DNA of 38,874 nucleotides from an uncultured Bacteroidales bacterium (GCA_902774185.1 CACYHE010000024.1:1-38874), one strand, 5' to 3'; positions 17,620-27,483 are shown, counted from the stretch's first letter. A program made the numbers and translations. The notes: generated from the letters alone by a model not told the origin.

Positions 17620-18363
17620 GTGGGAAAGAATAAGTTAAAAAAGTTTGCGGAGATGGAGACATTCAGCAATGTTTTCCAACCTCCCTATGAACCGATGGCA
17701 GGACATTGGCGGGAACGTTATTTTCATAATGACCATCCCATCGTGTTAGAGTTGGGTTGCGGACGAGGGGAATATACGGTAGGTCTGGCGCGCAAATATC
17801 CGGAGAAAAACTTCATCGGTGTTGATATCAAAGGGGCACGCATGTGGGCGGGGGCCAAGCAGGCGGAACTGGAAGGAGTGAAGAATGCGGCTTTCTTGAG
17901 AACGAATATAGAGTTTATCACTCAGTTCTTTGTGTCAGACGAGGTAGATGAGATATGGATCACGTTCTGCGATCCGCAGATGAAGAAAGCTACCAAACGA
18001 TTAACCAGTACTTGGTTCATGCAACGCTATCAGCAGATCGTCAAACCGAACGGTCTTATTCATCTGAAGACGGATAGTCCTTTCCTTTATACTTATACGA
18101 CGGAGATGTTGAAACTCAATCCGTATCCCGTTTTGGCAAACACAGATGATCTATATAGTCAAAAGACCGATGGAATCGATGTTTTTGATGATGCCAAAGC
18201 CTTACAGACGCATTATGAACAACAGTGGTTGGATAGGGGACTAAGCATCAAATATATCGAGTGGCAACTGACACCCCTCACCCAATGGGAAGAACCGACT
18301 ATTGAAATAGAAAAAGATTCCTACCGTTCCTATGGCCGCAACTATAATAGTGACCATAAGTAG
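17620..18363 (+). CDS. trmB: tRNA (guanine-N7-)-methyltransferase
   Basis: TrmB makes m7G46 in tRNA with SAM. 247 residues. The SAM-binding motif is [20 protein letters not shown], followed by [13 protein letters not shown] and [16 protein letters not shown] (the usual catalytic FPDPW area appears as FCDPQ) and LKTDS. The start is GTG (GTG GGA AAG AAT AAG), supported because MGKNKL is the conserved Bacteroidales N-terminus; the only nearby alternative would lose it. The gap to gldH is 5 bp. Confidence 0.93.
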   Translation: MGKNKLKKFAEMETFSNVFQPPYEPMAGHWRERYFHNDHPIVLELGCGRGEYTVGLARKYPEKNFIGVDIKGARMWAGAKQAELEGVKNAAFLRTNIEFITQFFVSDEVDEIWITFCDPQMKKATKRLTSTWFMQRYQQIVKPNGLIHLKTDSPFLYTYTTEMLKLNPYPVLANTDDLYSQKTDGIDVFDDAKALQTHYEQQWLDRGLSIKYIEWQLTPLTQWEEPTIEIEKDSYRSYGRNYNSDHK

Positions 18364-18395
18364 TAAATGGTAAATGACCAAATGGTAAATGAAAG
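18364..18395 (+). repeat. Degenerate heptamer tract between trmB and mrp
   Basis: TAAATGG, TAAATGA, CCAAATGG, TAAATGA: 7-8 bp units fill the whole gap between the trmB stop and the mrp ATG. Confidence 0.6.
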
Positions 18396-19439
18396 ATGTA
18401 TCCTCAGCAAATCATTGATGCCTTAAGGCATGTACGATACCCCGGAACGGGAAAAGACCTGATAGAGAGCGGCATGTTGGAAGACGACATCCGTATCTCC
18501 GGCTATGAAGTATCCTTCTCTTTGATCTTTCAGAAAGATAATGACCCGTTCATGAAGTCGGTGCTCAAAGCAGCCGAAGTGGCGCTACAGACCTATATCG
18601 ATCCGAACGTGGCGGTAAATATTCATACGAAGTTCGTAAAACAAAATATCCAATCACCAATCACCAATCACCAATCACCAATACATGCTAAGCATGTGAT
18701 AGCCATTCATAGCGGTAAGGGCGGAGTAGGTAAATCGACAGTGACAGCGAATCTGGCGGTGTCGTTGGCGCAAGCCGGATATAAAGTGGGTTTGTTAGAT
18801 GCGGATATACATGGTCCGTCGATGCCGAAGATGTTCCAAACGGAGGAATGTCGTCCGTATTCCGTAGAAGAAGACGGTCGCACGCTCATCGAACCTATCG
18901 AGCAATACGGTGTGAAGATGTTGTCTATCGGTTTCTTTGTGAACCCAGACCAAGCGGTCATCTGGCGAGGAGGCATGGCATCGAATGCCATCAAGCAATT
19001 GATTGAAGATGCCCATTGGGGTGAATTGGATTATTTCCTGATTGACCTTCCTCCCGGAACCAGTGATATCCATCTCACGCTGATAGCGGAACTCCAACTG
19101 ACAGGTGTTATCGTTGTGACAACCCCTCAACCCGTCGCATTGGTCGATGCGCGCAAAGGGGTGGAGATGTTCCGCAATGAGAAGGTGAACGTGCCTATTG
19201 TCGGTCTCATCGAGAATATGGCATGGTTCACGCCTGCCGAGTTACCGCAAAACAGATATTATATCTTCGGTAAAGACGGAGGAAAAAAACTGGCGGAAGA
19301 ACTCAACATCCCGCTTTTGGGACAGATACCTTTGGTACAATCGATTCGTGAAGGCGGCGATGAAGGAACACCTATTGCGCTCCAAGTCGGTCATCCAGCC
19401 GCTGAGGCGTTTAGAAAAATAATAAATGGTTTGAAATAG
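18396..19439 (+). CDS. mrp: Iron-sulfur cluster carrier Mrp/ApbC
   Basis: A 347-residue P-loop NTPase of the Mrp/NBP35 group that carries 4Fe-4S clusters to apoproteins. Residues 1-80 are the MIP18/DUF59-like domain; the deviant Walker A GKGGVGKST is at 107-115, then GLLDADIHGPSMPKMF, VIWRGGMASNAIKQ and LIDLPPGTSDIHLTL. The linker 84-97 (NIQSPITNHQSPIH) is encoded by a CCAATCA repeat. The last residues, NGLK and the TAG stop, come from a GTTTGAAATA repeat shared with the adk end. Confidence 0.94.
   Translation: MYPQQIIDALRHVRYPGTGKDLIESGMLEDDIRISGYEVSFSLIFQKDNDPFMKSVLKAAEVALQTYIDPNVAVNIHTKFVKQNIQSPITNHQSPIHAKHVIAIHSGKGGVGKSTVTANLAVSLAQAGYKVGLLDADIHGPSMPKMFQTEECRPYSVEEDGRTLIEPIEQYGVKMLSIGFFVNPDQAVIWRGGMASNAIKQLIEDAHWGELDYFLIDLPPGTSDIHLTLIAELQLTGVIVVTTPQPVALVDARKGVEMFRNEKVNVPIVGLIENMAWFTPAELPQNRYYIFGKDGGKKLAEELNIPLLGQIPLVQSIREGGDEGTPIALQVGHPAAEAFRKIINGLK
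18650..18683 (+). repeat. CCAATCA heptamer repeat in the Mrp linker
   Basis: Four exact CCAATCA units plus a partial fifth, in frame-shifting register within the coding region between the DUF59-like and ATPase domains. Confidence 0.85.
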
Positions 19440-19512
19440 TTTGAAATGGTTTGAAATAGTTTGAACGATCTCAAACAACCTCAAACGCGAAGCGTCAAAC
19501 AATATCAAACAA
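19429..19512 (+). repeat. GTTTGA/TCAAAC element R1 (mrp-MATE gap)
   Basis: Four GGTTTGAAAT/AGTTTGAAAT units (10 bp) are followed by CAAAC units at the same spacing, with one GCGAAGC (19487-19493) inside ACGCGAAGCGT. The two halves are complementary (TTTGA with TCAAA) and could fold back. The element contains the mrp stop and ends about 3 bp before the MATE ATG. Confidence 0.85.
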
Positions 19513-19515
19513 CTT

Positions 19516-20868
19516 ATGACTCGAACAATCGAATTAGGCACTGCGCCGATACATAAACTTCTTTGGAAGTACGCCTTACCTGCCATCATTGCGATGACCG
19601 CCACGTCGTTGTATAACATCGTGGATTCAATCTATATCGGTCATGGTTGCGGTGCATTGGCATTAGGTGCGTTGACGGTTTCCAAACCCTTCATGGATAT
19701 ATGTGCGGCATTTGGAAGTCTGGTTGGCGTAGGCGCTTCGTCGTTGTTGGCGATCTATCTGGGTGAGAAAGATTATGAGCGGGCGAACAGGGTGTTGGGC
19801 AATGTGATAGTGATGAATATCATCTTGTCGGCAGTTGTGATGGCGGTAGGTCTCATCTGGTTGGATCCGATCCTGATGGCGTTCGGTGCGAGTGAGGACA
19901 CCTTGGTGTACGCGCACGAATACATGGAGATCATCCTGTATGGCAATATCCTCACACATATCTATTTCGGTCTCAATGCTTTGCTGCGTTCGGCAGGTCA
20001 TCCGCGATTCTCGATGGCTGCTACATTAGTGGCGGTGGTGATGAATATCATCTTGGATCCTATCTTCATCTTCGGATTGAATATGGGGGTTCGTGGAGCC
20101 GCTTTGGCGACGGTCATCAGTCAAGCGATCGCGGTGGTTTGGCAAATCACCAAATTCATGGACAAACGAGAATTGGTTCGATTCCATCGGGGTATTTGGC
20201 GTCTGAACCGTCATATCACACACCGTGCATTGGCAATAGGAATGTCTCCGTTTTTGTATAACATCGCCCACTGCTTTGTGGTCATCATCATCAATAACCA
20301 ATTGAAGAATTTCGGTGGTGACATGGCGATCGCCTCGTACGGTGTGATTAACCGTCTGACTTTCGTCTTTGCGATGATGGTGATGGGGCTGAATCAGGGA
20401 ATGCAACCGATTGCCGGCTATAACTATGGCGCCAAGCACTATGACCGGGTGTTGAAATCGTTCTATCTGACCTGTCTGTATGCGACGGGCGTGATGGGTA
20501 TCGTGTTCATCTTAGGGGAGTGTTTCCCGGAATTGGTGACGCGTATGTTCACCCATGACGAGGTATTGATAGGTCTTACCATCAAACCGATGCGAATCAT
20601 CTGTTGCTCGATGCTGATCATCGGATTCCAGATGGTGACGGGTAACCTGTTCACCTCTATCGGAAAAGCGGGCAAAGCTATTTTCTTAAGCCTTACCCGC
20701 CAAGTGCTGTATCTTATACCGTTGGCTTTGTGGATACCGATGCTGTTTGCAGATCCTTTGGACGGGGTGTGGTGGTCGATTCCTATCAGCGATACGATGT
20801 CCGCCATCACCGCTATCATCGTCTTATATGCGTCTCGCAAGAAACTGCATATGACGGAACAATTATAA
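19516..20868 (+). CDS. MATE family efflux transporter
   Basis: A 450-residue multidrug/toxin extrusion protein with about 12 membrane helices in two six-helix halves. Typical landmarks: PIHKLLWKYALPAIIAMTAT at the start, YNIVDSIYIGHGCGALALGA in helix 1-2, NALLRSAGHPRFSM, ILDPIFIFGLNMGVRGAALA and GLNQGMQPIAGYNYGAK in the second half. It probably exchanges Na+ or H+ for organic cations; the substrate cannot be told. It ends convergently, overlapping the next gene by 6 bp. Confidence 0.92.
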   Translation: MTRTIELGTAPIHKLLWKYALPAIIAMTATSLYNIVDSIYIGHGCGALALGALTVSKPFMDICAAFGSLVGVGASSLLAIYLGEKDYERANRVLGNVIVMNIILSAVVMAVGLIWLDPILMAFGASEDTLVYAHEYMEIILYGNILTHIYFGLNALLRSAGHPRFSMAATLVAVVMNIILDPIFIFGLNMGVRGAALATVISQAIAVVWQITKFMDKRELVRFHRGIWRLNRHITHRALAIGMSPFLYNIAHCFVVIIINNQLKNFGGDMAIASYGVINRLTFVFAMMVMGLNQGMQPIAGYNYGAKHYDRVLKSFYLTCLYATGVMGIVFILGECFPELVTRMFTHDEVLIGLTIKPMRIICCSMLIIGFQMVTGNLFTSIGKAGKAIFLSLTRQVLYLIPLALWIPMLFADPLDGVWWSIPISDTMSAITAIIVLYASRKKLHMTEQL

Positions 20869-21444
20869 TTGCCCTGCTTCTACTAAATTAATGACCCGTT
20901 CGGTAATGCGGTCTTTGTCGGACGCATCGTATTCTTCCTTTAGGTCGTTCTTGAATAGTTTGGCAACGAACTGCCAGAAGTTAGCGGACGCCTTTCCCCG
21001 ATATTGCCTAATCAGTTCGTAACTGGTCTTGTCCGTCTCCCGATCCATCAGTTTCATGAGCATCATGCCCTGTGACGCATACATACCGCGGAAATCACTC
21101 TCGTACTTCTTATATAATTGCTTTTCAAAACTCTTCCACCATTTGCGGCGCGCCTTATCATCCGGCAGTTTCGCCAATTCCGTATCGGCGTATGCCATCT
21201 CACGCGTGATCATCTTGGCGTAGGGTAAGCATTTCTTCACATCCCTAACGGTCTTCCAGTAGAACTTCTCCTGCTTGCGGTTCTTGAATTTCATAGGCGG
21301 ATAGACCCATAGGTCATGCAACCATGCCATGTACATCGTGTCGCCGTTCTCCACATACAGCATGCAGGAATCCAGATACTGTTTGGCAGCGAACATATTC
21401 ATGCCCACTGCCAACAGAAGAAATATGTGCAGTAGTCGTTTCAT
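20863..21444 (-). CDS. DUF4294 family exported protein
   Basis: A 193-residue protein with a signal peptide (MKRLLHIFLLLAVGMNMFA, cleavage near residue 19-20). The exported part is basic and helix-rich, with LPYAKMITREMAYADTELAK, RRKWWKSFEKQLYKKYESDF and GKASANFWQFVAKLFKNDLK, which I recognise as the DUF4294 pattern of Bacteroidota. No function is known. It lies 31 bp after proS on the minus strand. Confidence 0.75.
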   Translation of the reverse strand: MKRLLHIFLLLAVGMNMFAAKQYLDSCMLYVENGDTMYMAWLHDLWVYPPMKFKNRKQEKFYWKTVRDVKKCLPYAKMITREMAYADTELAKLPDDKARRKWWKSFEKQLYKKYESDFRGMYASQGMMLMKLMDRETDKTSYELIRQYRGKASANFWQFVAKLFKNDLKEEYDASDKDRITERVINLVEAGQL

Positions 21445-21475
21445 GCTATAAGGCTACTGACAAATATTGTGCCAA

Positions 21476-22966
21476 TTAATAATTGAGCGCAAAAACGACG
21501 CGTCCGGCGGACGGTTTTCCGGTCAGGATGCACTTACCCGGTTCGTTCTTGTGTCCCGGCAGGTCTGCCAATGGGATACAACGGATAGTCGCTTTCGTCT
21601 CATCTTTGATACGCTGCTCGGTCTCGGCGGTACCGTCCCAGTGTGCAAGGAGGAATCCGCCTTTCTTCAGTTCCTCTTTGAATTCCTCATAACTGTTCAC
21701 TTCGCGTGTATTGGCAATACGGAAATCAAGTGCTTTCTGCAGCAGGTTCTTCTGAATCTCTTCGAGCAATGCTGCCACTTTTTCCACGATTCCATCGAGC
21801 GAAATAGTCTCTTTCGACTGCGTGTCACGGCGTGCGATCTCAATGGTGTTGTTCTCCAAATCACGACCACCCATAGCCAGACGAACCGGTACACCTTTCA
21901 GTTCGTAATCAGCGAACTTATAACCCGGTGTGTATTTCTCATCGGTATCTACTTTGACACGGATACCGAGCGCTTTGAGTTGGTCAGCTATCGGATTCAA
22001 TTTCTCCATCAGTTTCGCCAAGTCTTCCTCTTTCTTGAAGATCGGCACGATGACAACCTGTATCGGCGCCAAGTGTGGCGGCAGAACGAGACCGTTATCA
22101 TCGGAGTGGGTCATGATGAGCGCACCCATCAGACGCGTCGATACACCCCAACTGGTAGCCCATACGTACTCATATTTATTCTCTTTGGTCAGATAAGTGA
22201 CGTCAAAACTCTTGGCGAAGTTCTGTCCGAGGAAGTGGGATGTACCTGCCTGCAGCGCCTTACCGTCCTGCATCATCGCTTCGATGCAGTAGGTATTGAG
22301 GGCACCGGCAAAACGCTCGTTCGGACTCTTCACTCCTTTGACAACAGGGATAGCCATCACGTTCTCTGCGAAGTCGGCATAGACATCCAACATCTGACGA
22401 GCATAGTCTTCGGCTTCCTCTTTGGTGGCATGCGCCGTGTGACCTTCCTGCCAAAGGAATTCTGCCGTACGCAGGAACAGACGCGTACGCATCTCCCAAC
22501 GCATGACGTTACACCACTGGTTGCAAAGGATAGGCAGGTCACGATAGGACGAGATCCAGTTCTTATAAGTGGACCAGATGATGGTCTCCGAGGTAGGACG
22601 GATAATCAGCTCCTCTTCCAAGCGTGCGTTCGGATCTACTACCACACCCTTACCGTTCGGGTCGTTCATCAGACGGTGGTGGGTCACAACGGCACATTCT
22701 TTGGCGAAACCCTCTACGTGCTCTGCCTCACGGCTGAGGAAGGATTTCGGGATCAAAAGCGGGAAATAGGCGTTCTTCACACCTTGTTCTTTGAATCGAC
22801 GGTCCAGTTCCGCCTGAATAGTTTCCCAAATGGCATAGCCATAGGGTTTGATCACCATACATCCGCGTACGGCACTTTGTTCCGCTAAGTCAGCCTTCAC
22901 GACCAACTCGTTATACCATTTGGAGTAATCCTCACTGCGAGGAGTCAGTTTTTGAAAATTTGCCAT
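21476..22966 (-). CDS. proS: Proline--tRNA ligase (short, archaeal/eukaryal-like type)
   Basis: A 496-residue class II synthetase. [11 protein letters not shown], the motif 2 region [18 protein letters not shown] and [30 protein letters not shown], the [20 protein letters not shown] segment and the C-terminal anticodon-binding domain ([10 protein letters not shown]) are clear. There is no room for the editing insertion of the E. coli type, so this is the compact form common in Bacteroidota. The upstream 49 bp show no recognisable promoter box. Confidence 0.95.
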   Translation of the reverse strand: MANFQKLTPRSEDYSKWYNELVVKADLAEQSAVRGCMVIKPYGYAIWETIQAELDRRFKEQGVKNAYFPLLIPKSFLSREAEHVEGFAKECAVVTHHRLMNDPNGKGVVVDPNARLEEELIIRPTSETIIWSTYKNWISSYRDLPILCNQWCNVMRWEMRTRLFLRTAEFLWQEGHTAHATKEEAEDYARQMLDVYADFAENVMAIPVVKGVKSPNERFAGALNTYCIEAMMQDGKALQAGTSHFLGQNFAKSFDVTYLTKENKYEYVWATSWGVSTRLMGALIMTHSDDNGLVLPPHLAPIQVVIVPIFKKEEDLAKLMEKLNPIADQLKALGIRVKVDTDEKYTPGYKFADYELKGVPVRLAMGGRDLENNTIEIARRDTQSKETISLDGIVEKVAALLEEIQKNLLQKALDFRIANTREVNSYEEFKEELKKGGFLLAHWDGTAETEQRIKDETKATIRCIPLADLPGHKNEPGKCILTGKPSAGRVVFALNY

Positions 22967-23015
22967 TTAAAATATATCTATTTAACGTTTTTCTTAATGA
23001 TTCTTAAGTAATTCG

Positions 23016-24803
23016 TCACTCTTCACTGAAATGGACGAGGACGTGGCGGTAAGAATTGAAAATTTTGGATTTGGAAACGAAGCCCAAGTACCGACGTTCT
23101 TGATCCACAACGGGCAGGTTCCAGGCACCGGTATCTTCGAAGGTCTCCATCACTTTTTCCATCGACATATCCGAACGAAGAATAGCGGCAGGAGAGGTCA
23201 TGAGTTGCCCTACCGTGAAACGTTTGTACAGACGGGGTTGGAACATAATATTCCGTACTTCGTCCAACAGGAGAATACCTTTGAGATGTCCGTCATTATC
23301 CACGACGGGGAAGATATTCCGTTTGCTCGTTGAGATGACTTGCACCAGTTGTCCGAGGGTCATTTCCGGAAAGACGGTGATGAAATCGGTTTCCAGCACG
23401 CTGTCCATCTTAAGAAGCGTAAGCACGTTCCGGTCTTTGTTGTGGGTCAGCAGTTCGCCTTTCTGCGCCAGACGCATCGCGTACAACGAGTGGGGTTCGA
23501 AAAGCATAATCGTGATATACGAGATGACGCTGACGATCATCAGTGGCATGAAGAGGTGGTAACCGCCGGTCAGTTCGGCAATCAGGAAGATACCGGTGAG
23601 AGGAGCATGCATGACACCGGACATCAGACCCGCCATTCCGACCAGTGCGAAGTTAGACTCCGGTACTGCCAAACCGGATATATTCATGATACGGGCGGTG
23701 ACGAAACCGACAATCGCACCCATAAAGAGCGACGGAGCGAAGATACCTCCCACACCTCCGGCACCGTTGGTAGCGACGGAAGCCACGATCTTCACTAAGA
23801 TGATCGCACTGAAATAGGCGATGATGAGCCATTGACTGTTAGCAGTCAACCATGTGCCGTTGGTTAACGGACTGTTCTCCATCGCGCTGAGGCTGTCTCC
23901 GTTGATGAGTTGACGAATCACATCATATCCTTCTCCGTACAAAGGCGGGAAAAGGAAGATAAGCAAACTAAGCGTGCCGCCGCCTATCAGCAGTTTGAGC
24001 CACATATTCCCGACATGATGCTTCATCCACTGCTCCAGTTTGTTCATGCCCCGTGTGAAATAGAGACTGACTAAACCGCAGATGGCACCTAGAATAAGGT
24101 ACCAAGGGATACGACTGACTGCAAAATCTTCGATATTCGTCAGAGGGAACATCGGATCGGTACCGGTCAGCAGATACGAGATGGCTGTTGCGGTAACGGA
24201 GGAGATAAGCAGCGGAGCGACAGACGTCATCGTCAGGTCCATCATCAGCACCTCCAACGTGAAGACCAGTCCGGCGATAGGGGCTTTGAAGATACCGCCG
24301 ATGGCACCGGCTGCACCACAACCGATCATAAGCATCATCGTCTTCTGGTCCAAACGGAAAGCCTTGGCGAGATTCGAACCGATAGCGGCACCGGTAAGCA
24401 CGATAGGAGCCTCCGCTCCGACCGATCCACCGAAACCGATGGTCAGACCCGAACCGACCACCGAGGACCACATGTTATGCGGTTTGATAATCGATTTGCG
24501 TTGAGAGATGGCGTACAGGATCTTCGTGATTCCGTGACTGATATCGTCCCGTACGATATATTTGACGAACAGAGCCGCCAATGTGATACCGATGACAGGA
24601 GTGATGAGGTACCACCACGTCCGTCCGTCGGCAATGAGTTGCCCTTCCACCAATTGTTGGATGAGATGGATGAAGGTCTTCAGGATAGCGGCGGCACTTG
24701 CGGAGAACGATCCTACGAAAAAAGCCAAGAGAAGCACCAGATGCTTCTCGCTGATATGACGTTCCCGCCAATCAATAATTCTATCGTACCACGTTGTTTT
24801 CAA
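23016..24803 (-). CDS. ClC family chloride channel/transporter with CBS pair
   Basis: A 595-residue membrane protein: about residues 15-440 form the ClC core, with VVGSGLTIGFGGSVGAEAPI holding the gating Glu in GAEAP, plus GAAGAIGGIFKAPIAGLVFTLE and GAGGVGGIFAPSLFMGAIVG. Two CBS domains follow (about 470-590; IFPVVDNDGHLKG, WNLPVVDQERRYLGF), which usually bind nucleotides and regulate the pore. The only fitting start is TTG at 24803, at the edge of the R2 repeat; an earlier start in the repeat cannot be excluded. Ion selectivity is not shown by sequence. Confidence 0.9.
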   Translation of the reverse strand: MKTTWYDRIIDWRERHISEKHLVLLLAFFVGSFSASAAAILKTFIHLIQQLVEGQLIADGRTWWYLITPVIGITLAALFVKYIVRDDISHGITKILYAISQRKSIIKPHNMWSSVVGSGLTIGFGGSVGAEAPIVLTGAAIGSNLAKAFRLDQKTMMLMIGCGAAGAIGGIFKAPIAGLVFTLEVLMMDLTMTSVAPLLISSVTATAISYLLTGTDPMFPLTNIEDFAVSRIPWYLILGAICGLVSLYFTRGMNKLEQWMKHHVGNMWLKLLIGGGTLSLLIFLFPPLYGEGYDVIRQLINGDSLSAMENSPLTNGTWLTANSQWLIIAYFSAIILVKIVASVATNGAGGVGGIFAPSLFMGAIVGFVTARIMNISGLAVPESNFALVGMAGLMSGVMHAPLTGIFLIAELTGGYHLFMPLMIVSVISYITIMLFEPHSLYAMRLAQKGELLTHNKDRNVLTLLKMDSVLETDFITVFPEMTLGQLVQVISTSKRNIFPVVDNDGHLKGILLLDEVRNIMFQPRLYKRFTVGQLMTSPAAILRSDMSMEKVMETFEDTGAWNLPVVDQERRYLGFVSKSKIFNSYRHVLVHFSEE

Positions 24804-24924
24804 TTGTTTGATGCTTCGCGTTTGAGGTTGTTTGATGCTTCGCGTTTGAGGTTGTTTGATGCTTCGCGTTTGAAGTTGTTAACTACTTCAAACCATCTCA
24901 AACTTCAAACTTTTTCAAACCATA
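24804..24924 (-). repeat. GTTTGA/TCAAAC element R2 (obg-clcA gap)
   Basis: Three 24-bp units with GCTTCGC on the plus strand (GCGAAGC in mRNA sense) at 24813, 24837 and 24861, then an inverted repeat with arms GTTTGAAGT/ACTTCAAAC, then CAAAC units. It fills the gap from the obg stop to the ClC start. It is nearly identical to R3 and R5. Confidence 0.88.
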
Positions 24925-26106
24925 TCAATTATCCCACCCGATGCCTTTGTATTTATCGAGATCCCATTCTTCCTCCACTTCGTTGAGATAGATGGTGCCC
25001 TCTTCTTCCATCATTTCATCATTGAGCGAAGCGCTCATTTCCTCATTGATCTTGACATCGATTGGCGCATGGCTGATCTCAATGACTTGGTTCTGCTCCT
25101 TATTCAGTTCGGTCCAAAGGGCATCTTTGAGGGCATCGATTCCTTCATTTTGTACCGATGAAATCGGCAAAATTTCAATGCCGAGCTTCTTACTCAGTTT
25201 CTTAAAATCGATAGCTTTGCGTTCGTTTCCTTCTTCATCCAAACGAGGAAGGTCGCACTTGGTGACCGCCAAGATACGAGCTTTGGTCAGCAGTTCGGGA
25301 TTGTAATGCTCCAACTCATTCAGAAGGATCTTATATTCGGCTTCGATATCGGGACTGGTTGCCGGTACCATGAAGAGTAGTACTGCATTACGCTCGATAT
25401 GGCGCAGGAATCGTAATCCGAGACCTTTTCCTTCACTCGCACCTTCGATGATTCCGGGTATATCCGCCATGCAGAACGAACGGCCGTCACGATAAGAGAC
25501 GATACCTAACTGAGGGGTGAGGGTGGTGAAAGGATAGTCCGCTATCTCCGGTTTGGCTGCCGAGACCACACTGAGCAGGGTCGATTTACCGGCATTGGGG
25601 AAGCCTACCAGACCTACATCGGCAAGCACTTTGAGTTGCATGATCACGGTGCGTTCCTGTGCCGGTTCGCCGGGCTGCGCGTATCTCGGTGCCTGATTAG
25701 TAGCGGTACGGAAATGCCAGTTGCCCAAACCGCCTCTACCGCCTTTGAGTAACACGACCCGTTCGTTGTGCTCTTTCACTTCGCAGATATACTCACCCGT
25801 CTCGCCGTCGTAAACGACGGTTCCGCATGGCACTTCGATGATCTTATCTTCTCCGTCCTTTCCGAAGGAACGACTTTGTCCGCCTTTCCCTCCGTCGGTA
25901 GCCATGATATGCTTCTGGTACTTGAGGTGTAGTAAGGTCCATAGGTTACGGTTTCCGCGTAAGATGACCGATCCGCCTTTACCGCCATCACCGCCGTCAG
26001 GACCACCTTTGGGCAGATACTTGGCGCGATGTAAGTGCATACAACCGGCACCGCCCTTTCCGGAACGGCAGTAGATCTTTACATAATCGATAAAATTGGC
26101 GGCCAT
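24925..26106 (-). CDS. obg: GTPase Obg (CgtA)
   Basis: Essential ribosome-associated GTPase involved in 50S maturation. The 393-residue protein has the glycine-rich Obg fold at the N-terminus ([20 protein letters not shown] and [19 protein letters not shown]), then the G domain: G1 [10 protein letters not shown]3 [17 protein letters not shown]4 TKCD. An acidic C-terminal tail ([20 protein letters not shown]) replaces the OCT domain of Gram-positive forms. Only 2 bases separate its ATG from a GCGAAGC unit of R3. Confidence 0.96.
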   Translation of the reverse strand: MAANFIDYVKIYCRSGKGGAGCMHLHRAKYLPKGGPDGGDGGKGGSVILRGNRNLWTLLHLKYQKHIMATDGGKGGQSRSFGKDGEDKIIEVPCGTVVYDGETGEYICEVKEHNERVVLLKGGRGGLGNWHFRTATNQAPRYAQPGEPAQERTVIMQLKVLADVGLVGFPNAGKSTLLSVVSAAKPEIADYPFTTLTPQLGIVSYRDGRSFCMADIPGIIEGASEGKGLGLRFLRHIERNAVLLFMVPATSPDIEAEYKILLNELEHYNPELLTKARILAVTKCDLPRLDEEGNERKAIDFKKLSKKLGIEILPISSVQNEGIDALKDALWTELNKEQNQVIEISHAPIDVKINEEMSASLNDEMMEEEGTIYLNEVEEEWDLDKYKGIGWDN

Positions 26107-26107
26107 A

Positions 26108-26272
26108 ATGCTTCGCGTTTGATGTTGTTTGATGCTTCGCGTTTGAGGTTGTTTGATGCTTCGCGTTTGAAGTTGTTAACTACTTCAAACCTTCAAACCA
26201 TTTCAAACTATTTCAAACCTTCAAACCATTTCAAACTATTTCAAACCATTTCAAACTATTTCAAACTATTAT
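26108..26272 (-). repeat. GTTTGA/TCAAAC element R3 (adk-obg gap)
   Basis: Three 24-bp GCGAAGC units (plus-strand GCTTCGC at 26110, 26134, 26158), the same GTTTGAAGT/ACTTCAAAC inverted repeat as R2 and R5, then about nine CAAAC units, mostly 10 bp apart (CAAACCATTT/CAAACTATTT). It runs into the adk coding end and supplies its stop. Confidence 0.9.
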
Positions 26273-26831
26273 CTATAATTTTCATAATCTGCAGGAAGAC
26301 ATCGGCCATAGTGTGGTTACCGTTCACGGCGAAGTAATTTCCGTGATGCAGGTAATAATGGGCGATGGGTTCCGTTTGTTGGTGATAGACAGCAATGCGG
26401 TGACGGATGGTATTGAGGTTGTCATCCTTTCGTCCGCTCACTTTACCACGCTCGATAAGTCGCTGAATCAGTAATTGCTCATCTACCAGAAGGTCGATCA
26501 TGATCGCCTCCATGTTGTATTTCTGCAGCATCTTGGTCAACGACTCCGCTTGCGCTACCGTACGGGGGTAACCGTCAAAAATCGTTCCCTTGCAGTCCGC
26601 AGGAAGCGATGCGATATAGTTTTCAATAACGCCGTGCATCATCTCGTCCGGTACCAGATTACCTTTGGAGATCAAAGCGTCGATTTGCTTACCCAGTTCG
26701 GAACCGGTAGCTATCTCTGCGCGCAATACATCTCCCGTTGAGAGATGTTGCACACCGTATTTCTGCGCAATAAACGCCGACTGCGTACCTTTACCGCTAC
26801 CCGGCGCTCCGCTTAAAATGATATTTAACAT
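26256..26831 (-). CDS. adk: Adenylate kinase
   Basis: Converts ATP + AMP to 2 ADP. 191 residues, short-LID type. P-loop GAPGSGKGTQ (8-17), AMP site HLSTGDVLRAEI, GTIFDGYPRTVAQAESL and ERGKVSGRKDDN are present; no zinc Cys in the LID. The C-terminal residues NSLK and the stop are encoded by the repeat (AGTTTGAAATAG), exactly as at the mrp end. AACATT-GA-AATGTT (26827-26840) could form a small hairpin over the start codon. Confidence 0.96.
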   Translation of the reverse strand: MLNIILSGAPGSGKGTQSAFIAQKYGVQHLSTGDVLRAEIATGSELGKQIDALISKGNLVPDEMMHGVIENYIASLPADCKGTIFDGYPRTVAQAESLTKMLQKYNMEAIMIDLLVDEQLLIQRLIERGKVSGRKDDNLNTIRHRIAVYHQQTEPIAHYYLHHGNYFAVNGNHTMADVFLQIMKIIDNSLK

Positions 26832-26845
26832 TGAAATGTTTTATT

Positions 26846-26940
26846 TGTTTGAAGTTGTTTGATGCTTCGCGTTTGACGTTGTTTGAACCATTTCAAACTA
26901 TCTCAAACTATCTCAAACTATTTCAAACTATCTCAAACGA
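26846..26940 (-). repeat. GTTTGA/TCAAAC element R4 (HU-adk gap)
   Basis: One GCGAAGC unit (26864-26870 on the plus strand as GCTTCGC) lies on the adk side; then five CAAAC units exactly 10 bp apart (CAAACTATCT/CAAACTATTT). In mRNA sense the GTTTGA arm comes first and the CAAACGCGAAGC part is next to the adk start. Confidence 0.85.
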
Positions 26941-26960
26941 CCCTTAAAAATACAACAGAC

Positions 26961-27000
26961 GCAAAACGAGTTGCCCTGAAAAATCGGACAACTCGTTTGC
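26961..27000 (-). terminator. Probable terminator of the HU gene
   Basis: In minus-strand sense GCAAACGAGTTG pairs with CAACTCGTTTTGC (12 bp with one bulge) around a 15-base loop, 17 bp after the HU stop; a moderately T-rich stretch follows (TTGTATTTTT). Confidence 0.65.
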
Positions 27001-27017
27001 ATTGCTACATTGCCTGA

Positions 27018-27281
27018 TTAGAAAGCGAATTTAGCACCCGGTTTGATCTTAACGACCTTCTTTGCCGGAACGTCAACGATAGCGCCAGTGCGCGGGTTTT
27101 TAGCCTTGCGAGCCGGTTTCTCTACAACTGCGAGAGTTGCATAACCAACGAGCTGCAGACCTTCGCCTTTCTTAACTGCCTCAACTGCTGCCTCAAGAGC
27201 TGCGTCAAGAACTTTTGCTGCCTCTGCTTTAGAAACTTGAGCCTTAGCTGCAACAGCTTCAATAAGTGCTGATTTGTTCAT
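27018..27281 (-). CDS. HU family DNA-binding protein
   Basis: An 87-residue histone-like dimer protein that bends and compacts DNA. MNKSALIEAVAAKAQVSKAE begins the helical body; the DNA-binding arm is reduced to ARKAKNPRTGAIVDVPAKK, with the conserved NPRTG, and the end is VKIKPGAKF. It has its own promoter and a terminator-like hairpin, as expected for an abundant protein. HU is often a ParB- and origin-region neighbour, but nothing here proves that. Confidence 0.95.
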   Translation of the reverse strand: MNKSALIEAVAAKAQVSKAEAAKVLDAALEAAVEAVKKGEGLQLVGYATLAVVEKPARKAKNPRTGAIVDVPAKKVVKIKPGAKFAF

Positions 27282-27344
27282 AATTTTGTGTTTTGGGGTT
27301 ATTAATAATGTTAATTATTAGTTCCTTTTTTCGGAATTACGCTG

Positions 27345-27374
27345 CAAAGTTACGAAAAAATTTGTATATTGCAA
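27345..27374 (-). promoter_or_regulatory. Promoter of the HU gene
   Basis: On the minus strand TTTGCAATATA (-33 TTG at 27374-27372) precedes the -7 box TAACTTTG (27352-27345) with a 19-bp spacer. Confidence 0.75.
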
Positions 27375-27467
27375 AGATTTTCAGCAAAAAAATGCAATTT
27401 TATGCAAAAAAAGTGATTTTTTTGCCTTTTGGCGCACTTTTTGTATGTTTATATGAGATTTTTTTAG

Positions 27468-27475
27468 TACTTTTG
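27468..27475 (+). promoter_or_regulatory. -7 box of the rhomboid gene
   Basis: TACTTTTG fits TAnnTTTG and lies only 8 bp before the ATG, so the leader would be about 2 nt or absent. A TTG (27441-27443) is present but 24 bp away. A T-tract fills the spacer. Confidence 0.55.
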
Positions 27476-27483
27476 CAGCCGAT

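Noticed and set aside
21467-22888. A 473-codon plus-strand frame opposite proS
   Set aside because: It mirrors the proS gene in a shadow frame; its translation has no recognisable domain, while the minus strand encodes a complete synthetase.
26108-26272. CRISPR array
   Set aside because: Units are 10 or 24 bp with no unique spacers and no cas genes are present.
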